Source: Methyloprofundus sp. (GTDB lineage: Bacteria > Pseudomonadota > Gammaproteobacteria > Methylococcales > Methylomonadaceae). Taken from it: a stretch of DNA of 8,183 nucleotides. A program made the position numbers and the translations under genes. The notes under the pieces were generated by a model that saw only the letters and a program-made list of their open reading frames with translations, made no database searches and had not been told where the DNA came from. Numbering within the stretch: position 1 is the first letter of the stretch; every line of letters begins with the position of its first letter. This document shows positions 1 through 5,433 of this stretch, one piece after another. The stretch spans positions 1 to 8,183 of the forward strand of contig JAUXBW010000098.1 in NCBI GenBank assembly GCA_030619185.1, given 5' to 3'.

Positions 1-261
1 GCTTATTTAAAAGGCGCACATCAATCCCTGGCTGTTCGAGTCAGTGCACACCCCGTCGTACAGCAGTTATGTACTCATTATGGTGGGGCTATTGTTTCCA
101 CCAGTGCCAATATAAGTAATCAGGCACCGGCTCGAACTGCTGTAGAGGTACGCAAACAAATCAGCACGGACGATATTTTTATTTTACCGAATGCAATAAC
201 TCAGCTGAGTAATCCAACCACTATTTACAACGCACAAGATGGATATTGTTTACGCAGGTAA
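1..261 (+). CDS. tsaC: Threonylcarbamoyl-AMP synthase TsaC (YrdC/Sua5 family), 3' part
   Basis: Open from the left edge to TAA at 259-261, so only the last 86 residues are visible. The enzyme makes L-threonylcarbamoyladenylate from threonine, bicarbonate and ATP, the first step of the t6A modification at position 37 of ANN-decoding tRNAs, in the cytoplasm. Seen here: the segment SLAVRVSAHPVVQQLC, then GGAIVSTSANIS, then an APARTAVEVR stretch. These match the C-terminal half of the YrdC fold, where the STSAN loop contributes to the nucleotide/threonine site. The protein ends shortly afterwards (NPTTIYNAQDGYCLRR), so it is the short TsaC type without the extra Sua5 domain. The start lies outside the window. 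A 14-bp inverted repeat follows 12 bases after the stop. Confidence 0.93.
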   Translation, partial: AYLKGAHQSLAVRVSAHPVVQQLCTHYGGAIVSTSANISNQAPARTAVEVRKQISTDDIFILPNAITQLSNPTTIYNAQDGYCLRR

Positions 262-272
262 TGATCAATCCT

Positions 273-331
273 GGGGAGTAGGCTTTCGCTTACATAAGAC
301 AGCTTCAGGTGTAGTCTAAAGCCTACTCCCC
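273..331. repeat. Perfect 14-bp inverted repeat after tsaC
   Basis: GGGGAGTAGGCTTT at 273-286 is matched exactly by its reverse complement at 318-331, with a 31-base spacer. The resulting hairpin would be strong, but no run of T follows on either side, so it is not a standard intrinsic terminator. It may end or protect the tsaC transcript, or be a small repeat element. No flanking direct repeat was seen. Confidence 0.6.
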
Positions 332-366
332 ACACAAAACAGTGCCCTATAAGATCACCCCTGGCA

Positions 367-514
367 GGCCTAAATGGGTGTGATTAAAAATGATGTAATC
401 TATTTGTAGAGCGGACTTTAGTCCGCTATGCTTCAATGGGACAAACGGACTGAAGTCCGCCCTACAGTATTATATAGCACATTTACTTCACTTATAATCG
501 CACCCGGCCTAAAT
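367..514. mobile_element. MITE-like element (376-505) with 9-bp target duplication
   Basis: The 130-bp element runs from 376 to 505. Its ends are imperfect inverted repeats: 376-398 against 483-505, 19 of 23 positions matching, both starting GGGTG. It is bounded exactly by a direct repeat GGCCTAAAT at 367-375 and again at 506-514. Inverted termini plus a perfect flanking duplication are the hallmark of transposition. It is too short to code for a transposase and would be moved in trans. A 9-bp duplication is usual for several IS families (IS1, IS4-type), but the family is not identified here. The centre is a REP-like palindrome. The element ends 7 bases before the -35 box of the purEK promoter. 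Confidence 0.75.
406..465. repeat. REP-like palindrome inside the MITE
   Basis: GTAGAGCGGACT at 406-417 pairs with AGTCCGCCCTAC at 454-465 with one mismatch. Each half is also a small palindrome of its own (GCGGACTTTAGTCCGC on the left, CGGACTGAAGTCCG on the right). A 5' GTAG followed by a GC-rich hairpin with a TTTA-type centre is the usual layout of REP sequences mobilised by RAYT proteins. No RAYT gene lies in the window. Confidence 0.65.
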
Positions 515-521
515 CTATGTA

Positions 522-550
522 TTTAAAAATATGATAAATACATGTATAAT
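522..550 (+). promoter_or_regulatory. Sigma70-type promoter of purEK
   Basis: TTTAAA at 522-527, a 17-base spacer, and a perfect -10 TATAAT at 545-550. Transcription would start near 557, giving a leader of about 70 bases before purE. No PurR-type palindrome (ACGCAAACGTTTGCGT) is visible around it, so purine control, if any, uses another signal. Confidence 0.7.
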
Positions 551-625
551 AGAGAGTTTTTTGCTAACGAATGAGCAGATTTATCGCTACAACGTCAGCT
601 GATTATTTGCATAAAAAGGACACAC

Positions 626-1120
626 ATGACCGCATTAGTGGGCATTATCATGGGCTCGACCTCCGACTGGGAAACTATGCGTTTTGCATCTGAACAACTG
701 GAGCAACTTGGCATTCCTTTTGAGGTTGATGTCGTTTCCGCGCATCGCACACCGGATAAACTTTTTGCCTATGCAGAAACGGCAGAAAGCAAAGGACTGG
801 AAGTCATTATTGCAGGAGCGGGCGGCGCAGCGCATTTACCCGGTATGACAGCGGCAAAAACATCACTGCCTGTTTTGGGTGTACCCGTACAATCTAAAGC
901 ACTAAACGGTATGGACTCTTTATTATCCATTGCTCAAATGCCAGCGGGGATTCCCGTAGGAACGCTGGCTATTGGTAAAGCCGGGGCAACCAATGCGGCA
1001 CTTCTAGCCGCCGCGATTATCGCCAACAAGCACACCGAATTTAAAGCACCACTCAATGCTTTCCGCCAGCAGCAAACTGATACGGTTCTCGCTAATTCAG
1101 ATCCCAGGGAGATTGCCTAA
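626..1120 (+). CDS. purE: N5-carboxyaminoimidazole ribonucleotide mutase PurE
   Basis: Full-length class I PurE (164 aa, the usual bacterial size). It moves the carboxyl group of N5-CAIR to carbon 4 to give CAIR in de novo purine synthesis, as a soluble octamer. Visible motifs are GSTSDW at residues 10-15 (phosphate binding), SAHRTP at 38-43 with the conserved active-site histidine, [12 protein letters not shown] at 63-74, and GVPVQS through QMPAGIPV at 85-111. The start is supported by AAGGA at 616-620, five bases before ATG. It is the first gene of an operon: its TAA shares one base with the ATG of purK. The order purE-purK is widespread in Proteobacteria. Confidence 0.97.
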   Translation: MTALVGIIMGSTSDWETMRFASEQLEQLGIPFEVDVVSAHRTPDKLFAYAETAESKGLEVIIAGAGGAAHLPGMTAAKTSLPVLGVPVQSKALNGMDSLLSIAQMPAGIPVGTLAIGKAGATNAALLAAAIIANKHTEFKAPLNAFRQQQTDTVLANSDPREIA

Positions 1121-2214
1121 TGGTTATAGGGATTTTAGGAGCCGGACAATTAGCTAGAATGCTTGCTCTAGCTGGCAAACCTTTAGGGCTTAAATTTATT
1201 TTTTTAGACCCGACACCGATTGCTTGCGCTGCAGACATCGGTAAACACCTGATAGGTGACTACACCGACAAGGCTTTGCTAACTCAACTCGCAGAAGAAA
1301 CAGATATTATCACCTATGAATTTGAAAATGTACCGGTTGAAATCATAGACTTCTTAAGCCAAACGACCCCTGTATATCCACCTGCGAAAGCTTTACTGAT
1401 TGGCCAGGACAGAATCACCGAAAAAACATTTTTACAGGATTTAGGTATTGCAACAGCTCCCTTTGCTGCCGTCTCTAGCTTAGATGAATTGCAACAAGCA
1501 ATGCCAGATATGGGCTATCCAGCGATTCTTAAAACACGCCGCTTTGGTTATGATGGCAAAGGGCAAGTTGTGTTACATGGCGAACAGGATTTAGCTGAGG
1601 CATGGCAAGCCATCAAAAATGCACCCTGTGTTGTAGAGGGCTTTGTGCCTTTTGATCGGGAAATTTCTATTATTGCCAGCCGCAGCGTTTCGGGTGAAGT
1701 TGCCTATTATCCCTTATCTGAAAATGAGCATCATAAAGGAATTTTGCGCCTAGCCAAGAATACGCAAAATGACCCATTACAAGCGCAGGCTGAAAAGTAT
1801 ATTAATACGATTCTTACCGCGCTTGATTATGTGGGCACCATAGCTCTGGAATTATTTGCCGTAGGCGATAAGTTAATTGCCAATGAGTTTGCCCCAAGAG
1901 TGCATAATTCAGGACACTGGACTATTGAAGGCTCTGAAACCAGCCAGTTTGAAAATCACTTAAGAGCCATTATGGATATGCCTCTGGGCTCAACAGAGTC
2001 TCTAGGCTATGCGGCCATGCAAAATTTTATAGGTAATGTTCCCGCTAGCGAAAAACTGCTGTCCTTATCACAAGTACATCTGCACCTCTATGATAAAGCC
2101 GCACGCAAAGGACGTAAGCTTGCTCACGCAACGGTCAGAACAGACTCATTAGATAATTTTACTGATTTAATTAATACCCTCACCGCGCTTGCCAAGCAAA
2201 GCGACGATTCATAA
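1120..2214 (+). CDS. purK: N5-carboxyaminoimidazole ribonucleotide synthase PurK
   Basis: ATP-grasp enzyme of 364 aa, normal for the family. It uses ATP and bicarbonate to convert AIR to N5-CAIR, which PurE then rearranges. The N-terminal nucleotide-binding-like motif GILGAGQLARM is at residues 4-14 and YEFENV at 66-71. The ATP-grasp core carries KTRRFGYDGKGQ at 138-149 and VVEGFVPF at 171-178. The metal/AIR site is NEFAPRVHNSGHWT at 255-268, followed by SQFENHLRAI at 275-284. The ATG overlaps the purE stop (TAATG), which implies translational coupling, and GGGAG at 1107-1111 can serve as ribosome binding site. No key residue appears to be missing. Confidence 0.97.
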   Translation: MVIGILGAGQLARMLALAGKPLGLKFIFLDPTPIACAADIGKHLIGDYTDKALLTQLAEETDIITYEFENVPVEIIDFLSQTTPVYPPAKALLIGQDRITEKTFLQDLGIATAPFAAVSSLDELQQAMPDMGYPAILKTRRFGYDGKGQVVLHGEQDLAEAWQAIKNAPCVVEGFVPFDREISIIASRSVSGEVAYYPLSENEHHKGILRLAKNTQNDPLQAQAEKYINTILTALDYVGTIALELFAVGDKLIANEFAPRVHNSGHWTIEGSETSQFENHLRAIMDMPLGSTESLGYAAMQNFIGNVPASEKLLSLSQVHLHLYDKAARKGRKLAHATVRTDSLDNFTDLINTLTALAKQSDDS

Positions 2215-2245
2215 ACCTTTCCTTTAATTTTTACATTTATTAAAC

Positions 2246-2728
2246 ATGAAAAACACTGAAAATCCGGTTGTTTCTATACACTACACTTTAACCAACAAAG
2301 CTGGCGAAAAACTAGACAGCTCAATTGGTGCAGAGCCACTAAGCTACCTACACGGAGCAGGTAACATTATTCCTGGCCTGGAAAAGGCATTAAGCGAGTC
2401 TTCAGTGGGTGACAAATTAACAGTAACTATTGAAGCCGCAGATGCTTATGGCGAGCGCAATGAAGCGCAAATCCAGACCGTTTCAAAAGAGATGTTCAAG
2501 GGCATGGATAATGTCAAAGTCGGCATGCAATTTCAGGCAGACTCAAGTAGTGGCCCGGCTATTGTGACTATTACCAAGGTAGAAGATGACAATATCACGA
2601 TTGATGGCAACCACCCTCTTGCTGGCGAGCAATTAACCTTTGATGTTGAAGTGATGGACGTACGCTCTGCAACTGCAACTGAAATGGAACACGGCCATAT
2701 TCATGGTGCAAGCTGTAATCACGATTAA
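2246..2728 (+). CDS. slyD: FKBP-type peptidyl-prolyl cis-trans isomerase, SlyD-like
   Basis: 160-aa protein with the SlyD arrangement: a split FKBP domain with an inserted chaperone flap. The FKBP part shows LDSS at residues 23-26, PLSYLHGAGNIIPGLEKAL at 31-49 and GDKL at 55-58, then AYGER at 67-71. The flap follows at about 72-125. The chain returns to FKBP with GNHPLAG at 121-127 and LTFDVEVMDV. The C-terminus is histidine/cysteine rich (HGHIHGASCNHD), a shortened form of the metal-binding tail of E. coli SlyD (196 aa). Proteins of this type catalyse proline isomerisation, act as folding helpers and handle Ni(II). The gene starts 31 bases after purK and has no obvious Shine-Dalgarno. The nearest upstream in-frame stop (2225-2227) leaves this ATG as the sensible start. 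It may be read from the purEK transcript. Confidence 0.93.
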   Translation: MKNTENPVVSIHYTLTNKAGEKLDSSIGAEPLSYLHGAGNIIPGLEKALSESSVGDKLTVTIEAADAYGERNEAQIQTVSKEMFKGMDNVKVGMQFQADSSSGPAIVTITKVEDDNITIDGNHPLAGEQLTFDVEVMDVRSATATEMEHGHIHGASCNHD

Positions 2729-2746
2729 ATAGTTAAGCCTCATGAC

Positions 2747-2815
2747 GTAGGGCGCGGCTTTAGCCCGCCATTTAGCTGAAAAGCTAGAGAAAAACGGGCT
2801 AAAGCCGCGCCTTAC
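2747..2815. repeat. REP-like long hairpin between slyD and the Nudix gene
   Basis: The arm at 2747-2767 (starting GTAGGGCGCGGCTTTAGCCC) and the arm at 2795-2815 are reverse complements at 20 of 21 positions. Inside the loop a second hairpin forms: TAGCT at 2773-2777, a GAAA tetraloop, AGCTA at 2782-2786. The GTAG start and the CTTTAG centre are shared with the palindrome at 406-465. There is no T-tract, so it is not a classical terminator, but such a stem could protect or attenuate the upstream mRNA. Confidence 0.75.
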
Positions 2816-2860
2816 ATCTCACCTTATCATTTTCTTGATTAACAACGATCAACCAGACAA

Positions 2861-3331
2861 ATGGATAGATTACAGTCAGGCATACGCATTACGGTACGCG
2901 CGGTTATTGTGCAAGATGGAAAAATTCTACTTATCAAAAAAGACAGTCGGGAAGACGGTATACGGTACACTTTGCCAGGTGGTGCTTTAGAATCTGGGGA
3001 AACCTTACACCAAGCGGTTATTCGCGAGTGCCAGGAAGAAATTAATACGTCAGTCGATGCTTATGACGTACTGCATATTGCTGATTTCTTTATCCCTAAA
3101 TTTGATCCAGAACCCTATACCCGTCATCAACTGGAAGTTTTAATTCAATGCCAGGTGCCTAACTTCTACATTCCAAACTCAGGGCCTGCCCCAGATAAAC
3201 ATCAGGTCGGGGTTGAATGGCTCCCAGTTAATGAACTCACACAGCACACCATTTCACCTAATTTCTTTGCCAAGCTACTGATTAATCTGCATAGCCAGGA
3301 ACATAATATTTATGTAGGTTCGGTTTCTTGA
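2861..3331 (+). CDS. Nudix hydrolase family protein
   Basis: 156 aa, complete. Nudix enzymes cleave a nucleoside diphosphate linked to some other group (X); the substrate cannot be told from this sequence. The fold opens with a strand GIRITVRAVIVQDGKILLIKK at residues 7-27. The Nudix box runs from G41 to T63: G41, E47, then R55 E56, and E59 E60 are all in place. The usual glycine near the end of the box is N62. The metal-binding glutamates are intact, so catalysis is plausible. The C-terminal part contains VEWLPVNEL at about 118-127, the usual late strand and helix of the family. An in-frame stop at 2840-2842 leaves the ATG at 2861 as the only good start, although no clear ribosome binding site precedes it. 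The REP-like hairpin separates it from slyD. Confidence 0.88.
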   Translation: MDRLQSGIRITVRAVIVQDGKILLIKKDSREDGIRYTLPGGALESGETLHQAVIRECQEEINTSVDAYDVLHIADFFIPKFDPEPYTRHQLEVLIQCQVPNFYIPNSGPAPDKHQVGVEWLPVNELTQHTISPNFFAKLLINLHSQEHNIYVGSVS

Positions 3332-3340
3332 GCAGAGCAT

Positions 3341-3500
3341 AAGAAACGTGCACGGAACAACTTAAGCAACTCGCTTGCCTTTTTATCCGTCTTCTTTGTT
3401 ATAGAAAAAGTTACGTAGCCAGCTATGCGCCTCTTTCTACGCCTCGAATACGAATAAAAATACTGCGCCAGTTGCTCAACTTATTCCGTGCGCGTTCCTG
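3341..3500. repeat. Long imperfect inverted repeat, MITE-like
   Basis: The stretch 3341-3370 and the reverse complement of 3471-3500 match at 24 of 30 positions, including CACGGAA and AGCAAC blocks. With a one-base gap the pairing continues inward (TTTTTAT.CGT.TTC), so most of the 160 bases fold back. The centre carries CGTAG / CTACG. A perfect flanking direct repeat was not found; GCAGAGCAT on the left and GCAGCAT on the right are only similar. It fills nearly all of the gap between the Nudix gene and the 71-codon gene. Confidence 0.6.
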
Positions 3501-3579
3501 TTTGTGCAGCATTTTTCTCAGTAGCACTTTAATCTAATATCTTAACACGCCACTGGTAGCGGCATTACTGGCTGCCCCC

Positions 3580-3607
3580 TTGATTTTCTTAGTGATCATG
3601 GTATAAA
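3580..3607 (+). promoter_or_regulatory. Predicted promoter of the 71-codon gene
   Basis: TTGATT at 3580-3585, a 16-base spacer, and TATAAA at 3602-3607. Start of transcription near 3614 would give a leader of about 14 bases containing only the ribosome binding site GGAG at 3617-3620. Confidence 0.5.
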
Positions 3608-3627
3608 TAGAAAAACGGAGAAAGAAG

Positions 3628-3843
3628 ATGGCAACAATCCCTGATTTTGACACTCAAGATGCGGTTAAGTCCCTAAAAGATAAAGGCTTCAGCGATACCC
3701 AAGCCGACGAGATAGTAAATACTATCAAAAGTAGCCAGGCTAATTTACTTACTAGAACTGATTTAAAGTTTATTTATATAGCTATATTGCTTAGCCCTTG
3801 GTTTCCTGAAATCGTTAAGGGCTTAGCAAAACTGATAAAATAA
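3628..3843 (+). CDS. Small DUF1640-like protein with C-terminal membrane segment
   Basis: 71 aa. The first half (FDTQDAVKSLKDKGFSDTQADEIV at residues 7-30, then LLTRTDLK at 40-47) follows the pattern of DUF1640/coiled-coil proteins: FDT, a helix, GF.. QA, a second helix, then an L.TK.DL-like motif. The family is usually longer, with a coiled coil before a terminal membrane helix. Here the coiled coil is absent and a hydrophobic segment (about 48-70) follows directly. The protein is probably membrane-anchored with a small cytoplasmic helical domain; its function is unknown. GGAG at 3617-3620, seven bases before ATG, supports the start. With a promoter before it and a terminator after it, it forms a one-gene transcription unit. 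Confidence 0.75.
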   Translation: MATIPDFDTQDAVKSLKDKGFSDTQADEIVNTIKSSQANLLTRTDLKFIYIAILLSPWFPEIVKGLAKLIK

Positions 3844-3865
3844 AAGGTGTAATTCAATTTCATAT

Positions 3866-3891
3866 AAAAGCCCTATAACAGGGCTTTTTTT
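3866..3891 (+). terminator. Intrinsic terminator of the 71-codon gene
   Basis: AAAAGCCCT at 3866-3874, loop ATAAC, AGGGCTTTT at 3880-3888, and T continuing to 3891. This is a perfect 9-bp stem with a seven-T tail (3885-3891), starting 22 bases after the stop codon. Confidence 0.9.
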
Positions 3892-3973
3892 GATCGCAAA
3901 GAGAATGATTGATTGCAAGACCCCGAATTTCCTTTATAAGATTTCCCGATTACCCACAACTCTCAGCTATTCT

Positions 3974-4050
3974 TCGTCATTCCTGCGTGCTTTTAGCAGA
4001 ATCTCGTAGGTTAAGCACGAACTCCCGATAAAGGACTTCGGGAATGACGA
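3974..4050. repeat. Palindromic intergenic repeat
   Basis: TCGTCATTCC at 3974-3983 is the exact complement of GGAATGACGA at 4041-4050. A nested perfect pair, CGTGCTT at 3986-3992 and AAGCACG at 4013-4019, lies inside. ATTCT occurs directly outside both ends (3969-3973 and 4052-4056), which could be a short target duplication but may be chance. The CGTCATTCC / GGAATGACG type of element is common as dispersed intergenic repeats in Proteobacteria. Confidence 0.65.
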
Positions 4051-4062
4051 GATTCTTAGATT

Positions 4063-4382
4063 GTTATTGGTAATAACTCTGCCTTAGTGGCTTTATCTAT
4101 TTGCCAGAGCTTAGGGAGATGGAAATAAGTATCAAGGGAAAATCAGAAGCAGATGCTTTAACAGATTATTTGAGCACTTGAGTAAAGTCAGTAGAAACTG
4201 ATACATTACAGATCATGAATATTGCCAACCTGGGTGCTGGAAAGCAAGAAGCAATCGCTCTTTACATGGAACTTTCTGCTGATCTATTGATAATAGATGA
4301 TGCAAGAGCCAAAAAATCTGCTTATGCGAATGGTCTAGAAGTAATGGGAAGCGTGAGCGTTTTGTTATTAGCAGGTGAATAA
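4063..4382 (+). pseudogene. Decayed DUF3368 (PIN-domain, VapC-like) toxin gene
   Basis: Three pieces resemble one PIN-type nuclease. (1) 4063-4113 reads VIGNNSALVALSICQSL, like the family's N-terminal V(I)S(N/D)TSPLIAL motif. (2) 4116-4181, in another frame, reads EMEISIKGKSEADALTDYL and hits TGA, like the E..VKGK.R.GA segment. (3) After that in-frame TGA, possibly once a TGG, the same frame continues to TAA at 4380-4382 with LGAGKQEAIALYMELSADLLIIDDARAKKSAYANG, like the conserved L..GE.EAIALA.EL.ADLLLIDD block. The segment between pieces 1 and 2 is missing, the frames differ, and the C-terminus is shorter than usual. Intact members are about 150-160 aa RNase-like toxins usually paired with a UPF0175 antitoxin, which is not present here. 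The assignment is from remembered family patterns. Confidence 0.6.
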
Positions 4383-4432
4383 CTATTAGTTGAGTGCTTC
4401 AACCGAGTCTGCTGCTCTTAATTTTCCTTTAT

Positions 4433-4777
4433 TTAGGTATTTTGATAGACACAGGCATCTAAGATGCCAAGAACCTCATTTAAGATATTACTATCCGCCT
4501 TTTCAATGAATTTTATTTGTCGGCTTTTATAGTCGATTGATTTTACTTGCTCCACCATAATAAAGCCGGTTAAAGATGAATTTTCAGATACATTAACATG
4601 AAAAGGAATGTGACGGTTTGTATTGGTAATGGGGCATACAATAACAAGCCCTGTTGCTTTATTGAACAAGCCATTACTGATGACTAAAGCAGGTCTTCGA
4701 CCTTTTTGTTCATGACCTGACTGCGGATCAAATGTAGCCACTACCAAATCACCTTTTTCTGGGGTATAAACAGGCAT
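4433..4777 (-). CDS. mazF: Type II toxin, MazF/PemK family endoribonuclease
   Basis: 114 aa from the ATG at 4777, a typical MazF length. MazF toxins cut single-stranded mRNA at short specific sequences and are held inactive by MazE. Seen: KGDLVVATFDPQSGHEQKGRRPALVIS at about residues 8-34, with the conserved catalytic-type arginine in RRP (R28), CPITN at 48-52 with the matching threonine (T51), then HIPFHV, and MVEQVKSID in the second half. The ATG overlaps the TAA of the antitoxin gene (TAATG), with AAGAGG at 4790-4785 as ribosome binding site. A TTG two codons earlier (4783) is possible but less likely. The gene is co-transcribed with mazE from 5060-5087. The 50 bases after the stop contain no clear terminator. 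Confidence 0.92.
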   Translation of the reverse strand: MPVYTPEKGDLVVATFDPQSGHEQKGRRPALVISNGLFNKATGLVIVCPITNTNRHIPFHVNVSENSSLTGFIMVEQVKSIDYKSRQIKFIEKADSNILNEVLGILDACVYQNT

Positions 4778-5025
4778 TACCAAGCCTCTTTTCCAACAGG
4801 AAGCCCCCAGTTTTCTTCATTAACCTCATAATCATTTGGCATATTATCGACCAAATCATTTATATTATATTTTCCACGAATTTTGTGTGTGGGCTCGATA
4901 AAAATTTTTCCATCTTTTGCAATAATCTCGACTTCTTCGCCAATCTGAATTTGTGAGTTCTGTAGAAGGTTTTTAGGAATTCTGATTCCCTGGCTGTTTC
5001 CCCATTTTTGAACTTTAGATAACAT
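4777..5025 (-). CDS. mazE: Type II antitoxin, MazE family (AbrB/SpoVT fold)
   Basis: 82 aa. The N-terminal domain is a swapped-hairpin AbrB DNA-binding domain: KVQKWGNSQGIRIPKNLL at residues 4-21, with the family WGNS.G.RIPK motif, then IGEEVEIIAKDGKIFIEP. The C-terminal tail, ending NWGLPVGKEAW, resembles the ..WG.PVG.E.W end of E. coli MazE, the part that wraps around and inhibits MazF. The protein neutralises the downstream toxin and probably represses its own promoter. The ribosome binding site GAGAG lies a few bases before the ATG at 5025. Its last base overlaps the first base of mazF. Confidence 0.92.
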   Translation of the reverse strand: MLSKVQKWGNSQGIRIPKNLLQNSQIQIGEEVEIIAKDGKIFIEPTHKIRGKYNINDLVDNMPNDYEVNEENWGLPVGKEAW

Positions 5026-5059
5026 AGCAAACTCTCTTAATTGAAATGATGTTTATCCA

Positions 5060-5087
5060 AGTATATACAATAAAAGTAGCAATTCAA
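5060..5087 (-). promoter_or_regulatory. Promoter and probable operator of mazEF
   Basis: On the minus strand, TTGAAT (5087-5082), a 16-base spacer, TATACT (5065-5060), then about 34 bases to the mazE ATG. The palindrome GTATATAC at 5061-5068 covers the -10 box and is a natural candidate for MazE binding, as in other autoregulated mazEF operons. The operator role is inferred. Confidence 0.6.
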
Positions 5088-5433
5088 CCCAGGTTTTATT
5101 GAGTAACTTGGCAATGAGAGTGAAGTGATTAAATTAATCCGGAGCTTCCTCCTTTGGATTTAACGATTTTAACCACAGAGAGGGCATAGAGGTTTTTCTG
5201 CTCAACTAACACTGAACGCGGTTAAAACACGCGTTTCCAATAAACAATGCAACAGCAACTTTAGTTGCTGACGATTTTTATACTAAAATCAACAACTCTG
5301 ACCTCTTGGTTCGCAATCGTGATCTTTTGGATCATTGAACACTATTTGGATGGTTTTTTAACTTGTACCTGCCCCCTGTTATTTCTAAAACAAAGGTGGC
5401 GCTAAATCAAGCTGGCTGAGCCTTTTGAATTTT
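5088..5433. other. Non-coding gap with short repeats
   Basis: I see no gene here. It contains ACCACAGAGAGGGCATAGAGG at about 5172-5192, like the CCACAGAGGACACAGAGG motif often seen between proteobacterial genes. It also has an AACGCG / CGCGTT pair (5215-5220, 5230-5235) and a hairpin CAGCAACTTTAGTTGCTG at 5253-5270. The latter has a CTTTAG centre like the REP palindromes. A degenerate copy of the repeat described at 6620-6671 occupies 5365-5420. Confidence 0.5.
5365..5420. repeat. Punctuating repeat, copy 1 (degenerate)
   Basis: GTACCTGCCCCCTGTTATTTC at 5365-5385 and CAAAGGTGGC at 5391-5400 align with the cleaner copy at 6633-6667. AAATCAAGCTGGCTGAG follows at 5404-5420. The copy ends 13 bases before the stop codon of the minus-strand 59-codon gene, so it lies at that gene's 3' end. 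Confidence 0.55.

Noticed and set aside
551..625. PurR-type operator in the purE leader
   Set aside because: The only loosely similar stretch (GCTAACGAATGAGC) lacks the symmetric GCAAACGTTTGC core.
635..835. Minus-strand open frame of 66 codons
   Set aside because: It lies entirely within purE, which has unmistakable family motifs; the frame is an antisense shadow with no start signal.
3544..3606. Hydrophobic reading frame (TPLVAALLAAPLIFLV...) ending just before the 71-codon gene
   Set aside because: An in-frame stop at 3535 leaves no ATG/GTG/TTG start before it. At most it is the tail of a lost membrane-protein gene, and the antisense strand also has a short frame, so neither is called.
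4783..4783. TTG start for mazF at 4783, adding two residues
   Set aside because: The ATG at 4777 has better spacing from AAGAGG and forms the usual TAATG overlap with mazE; the TTG is possible but less likely.
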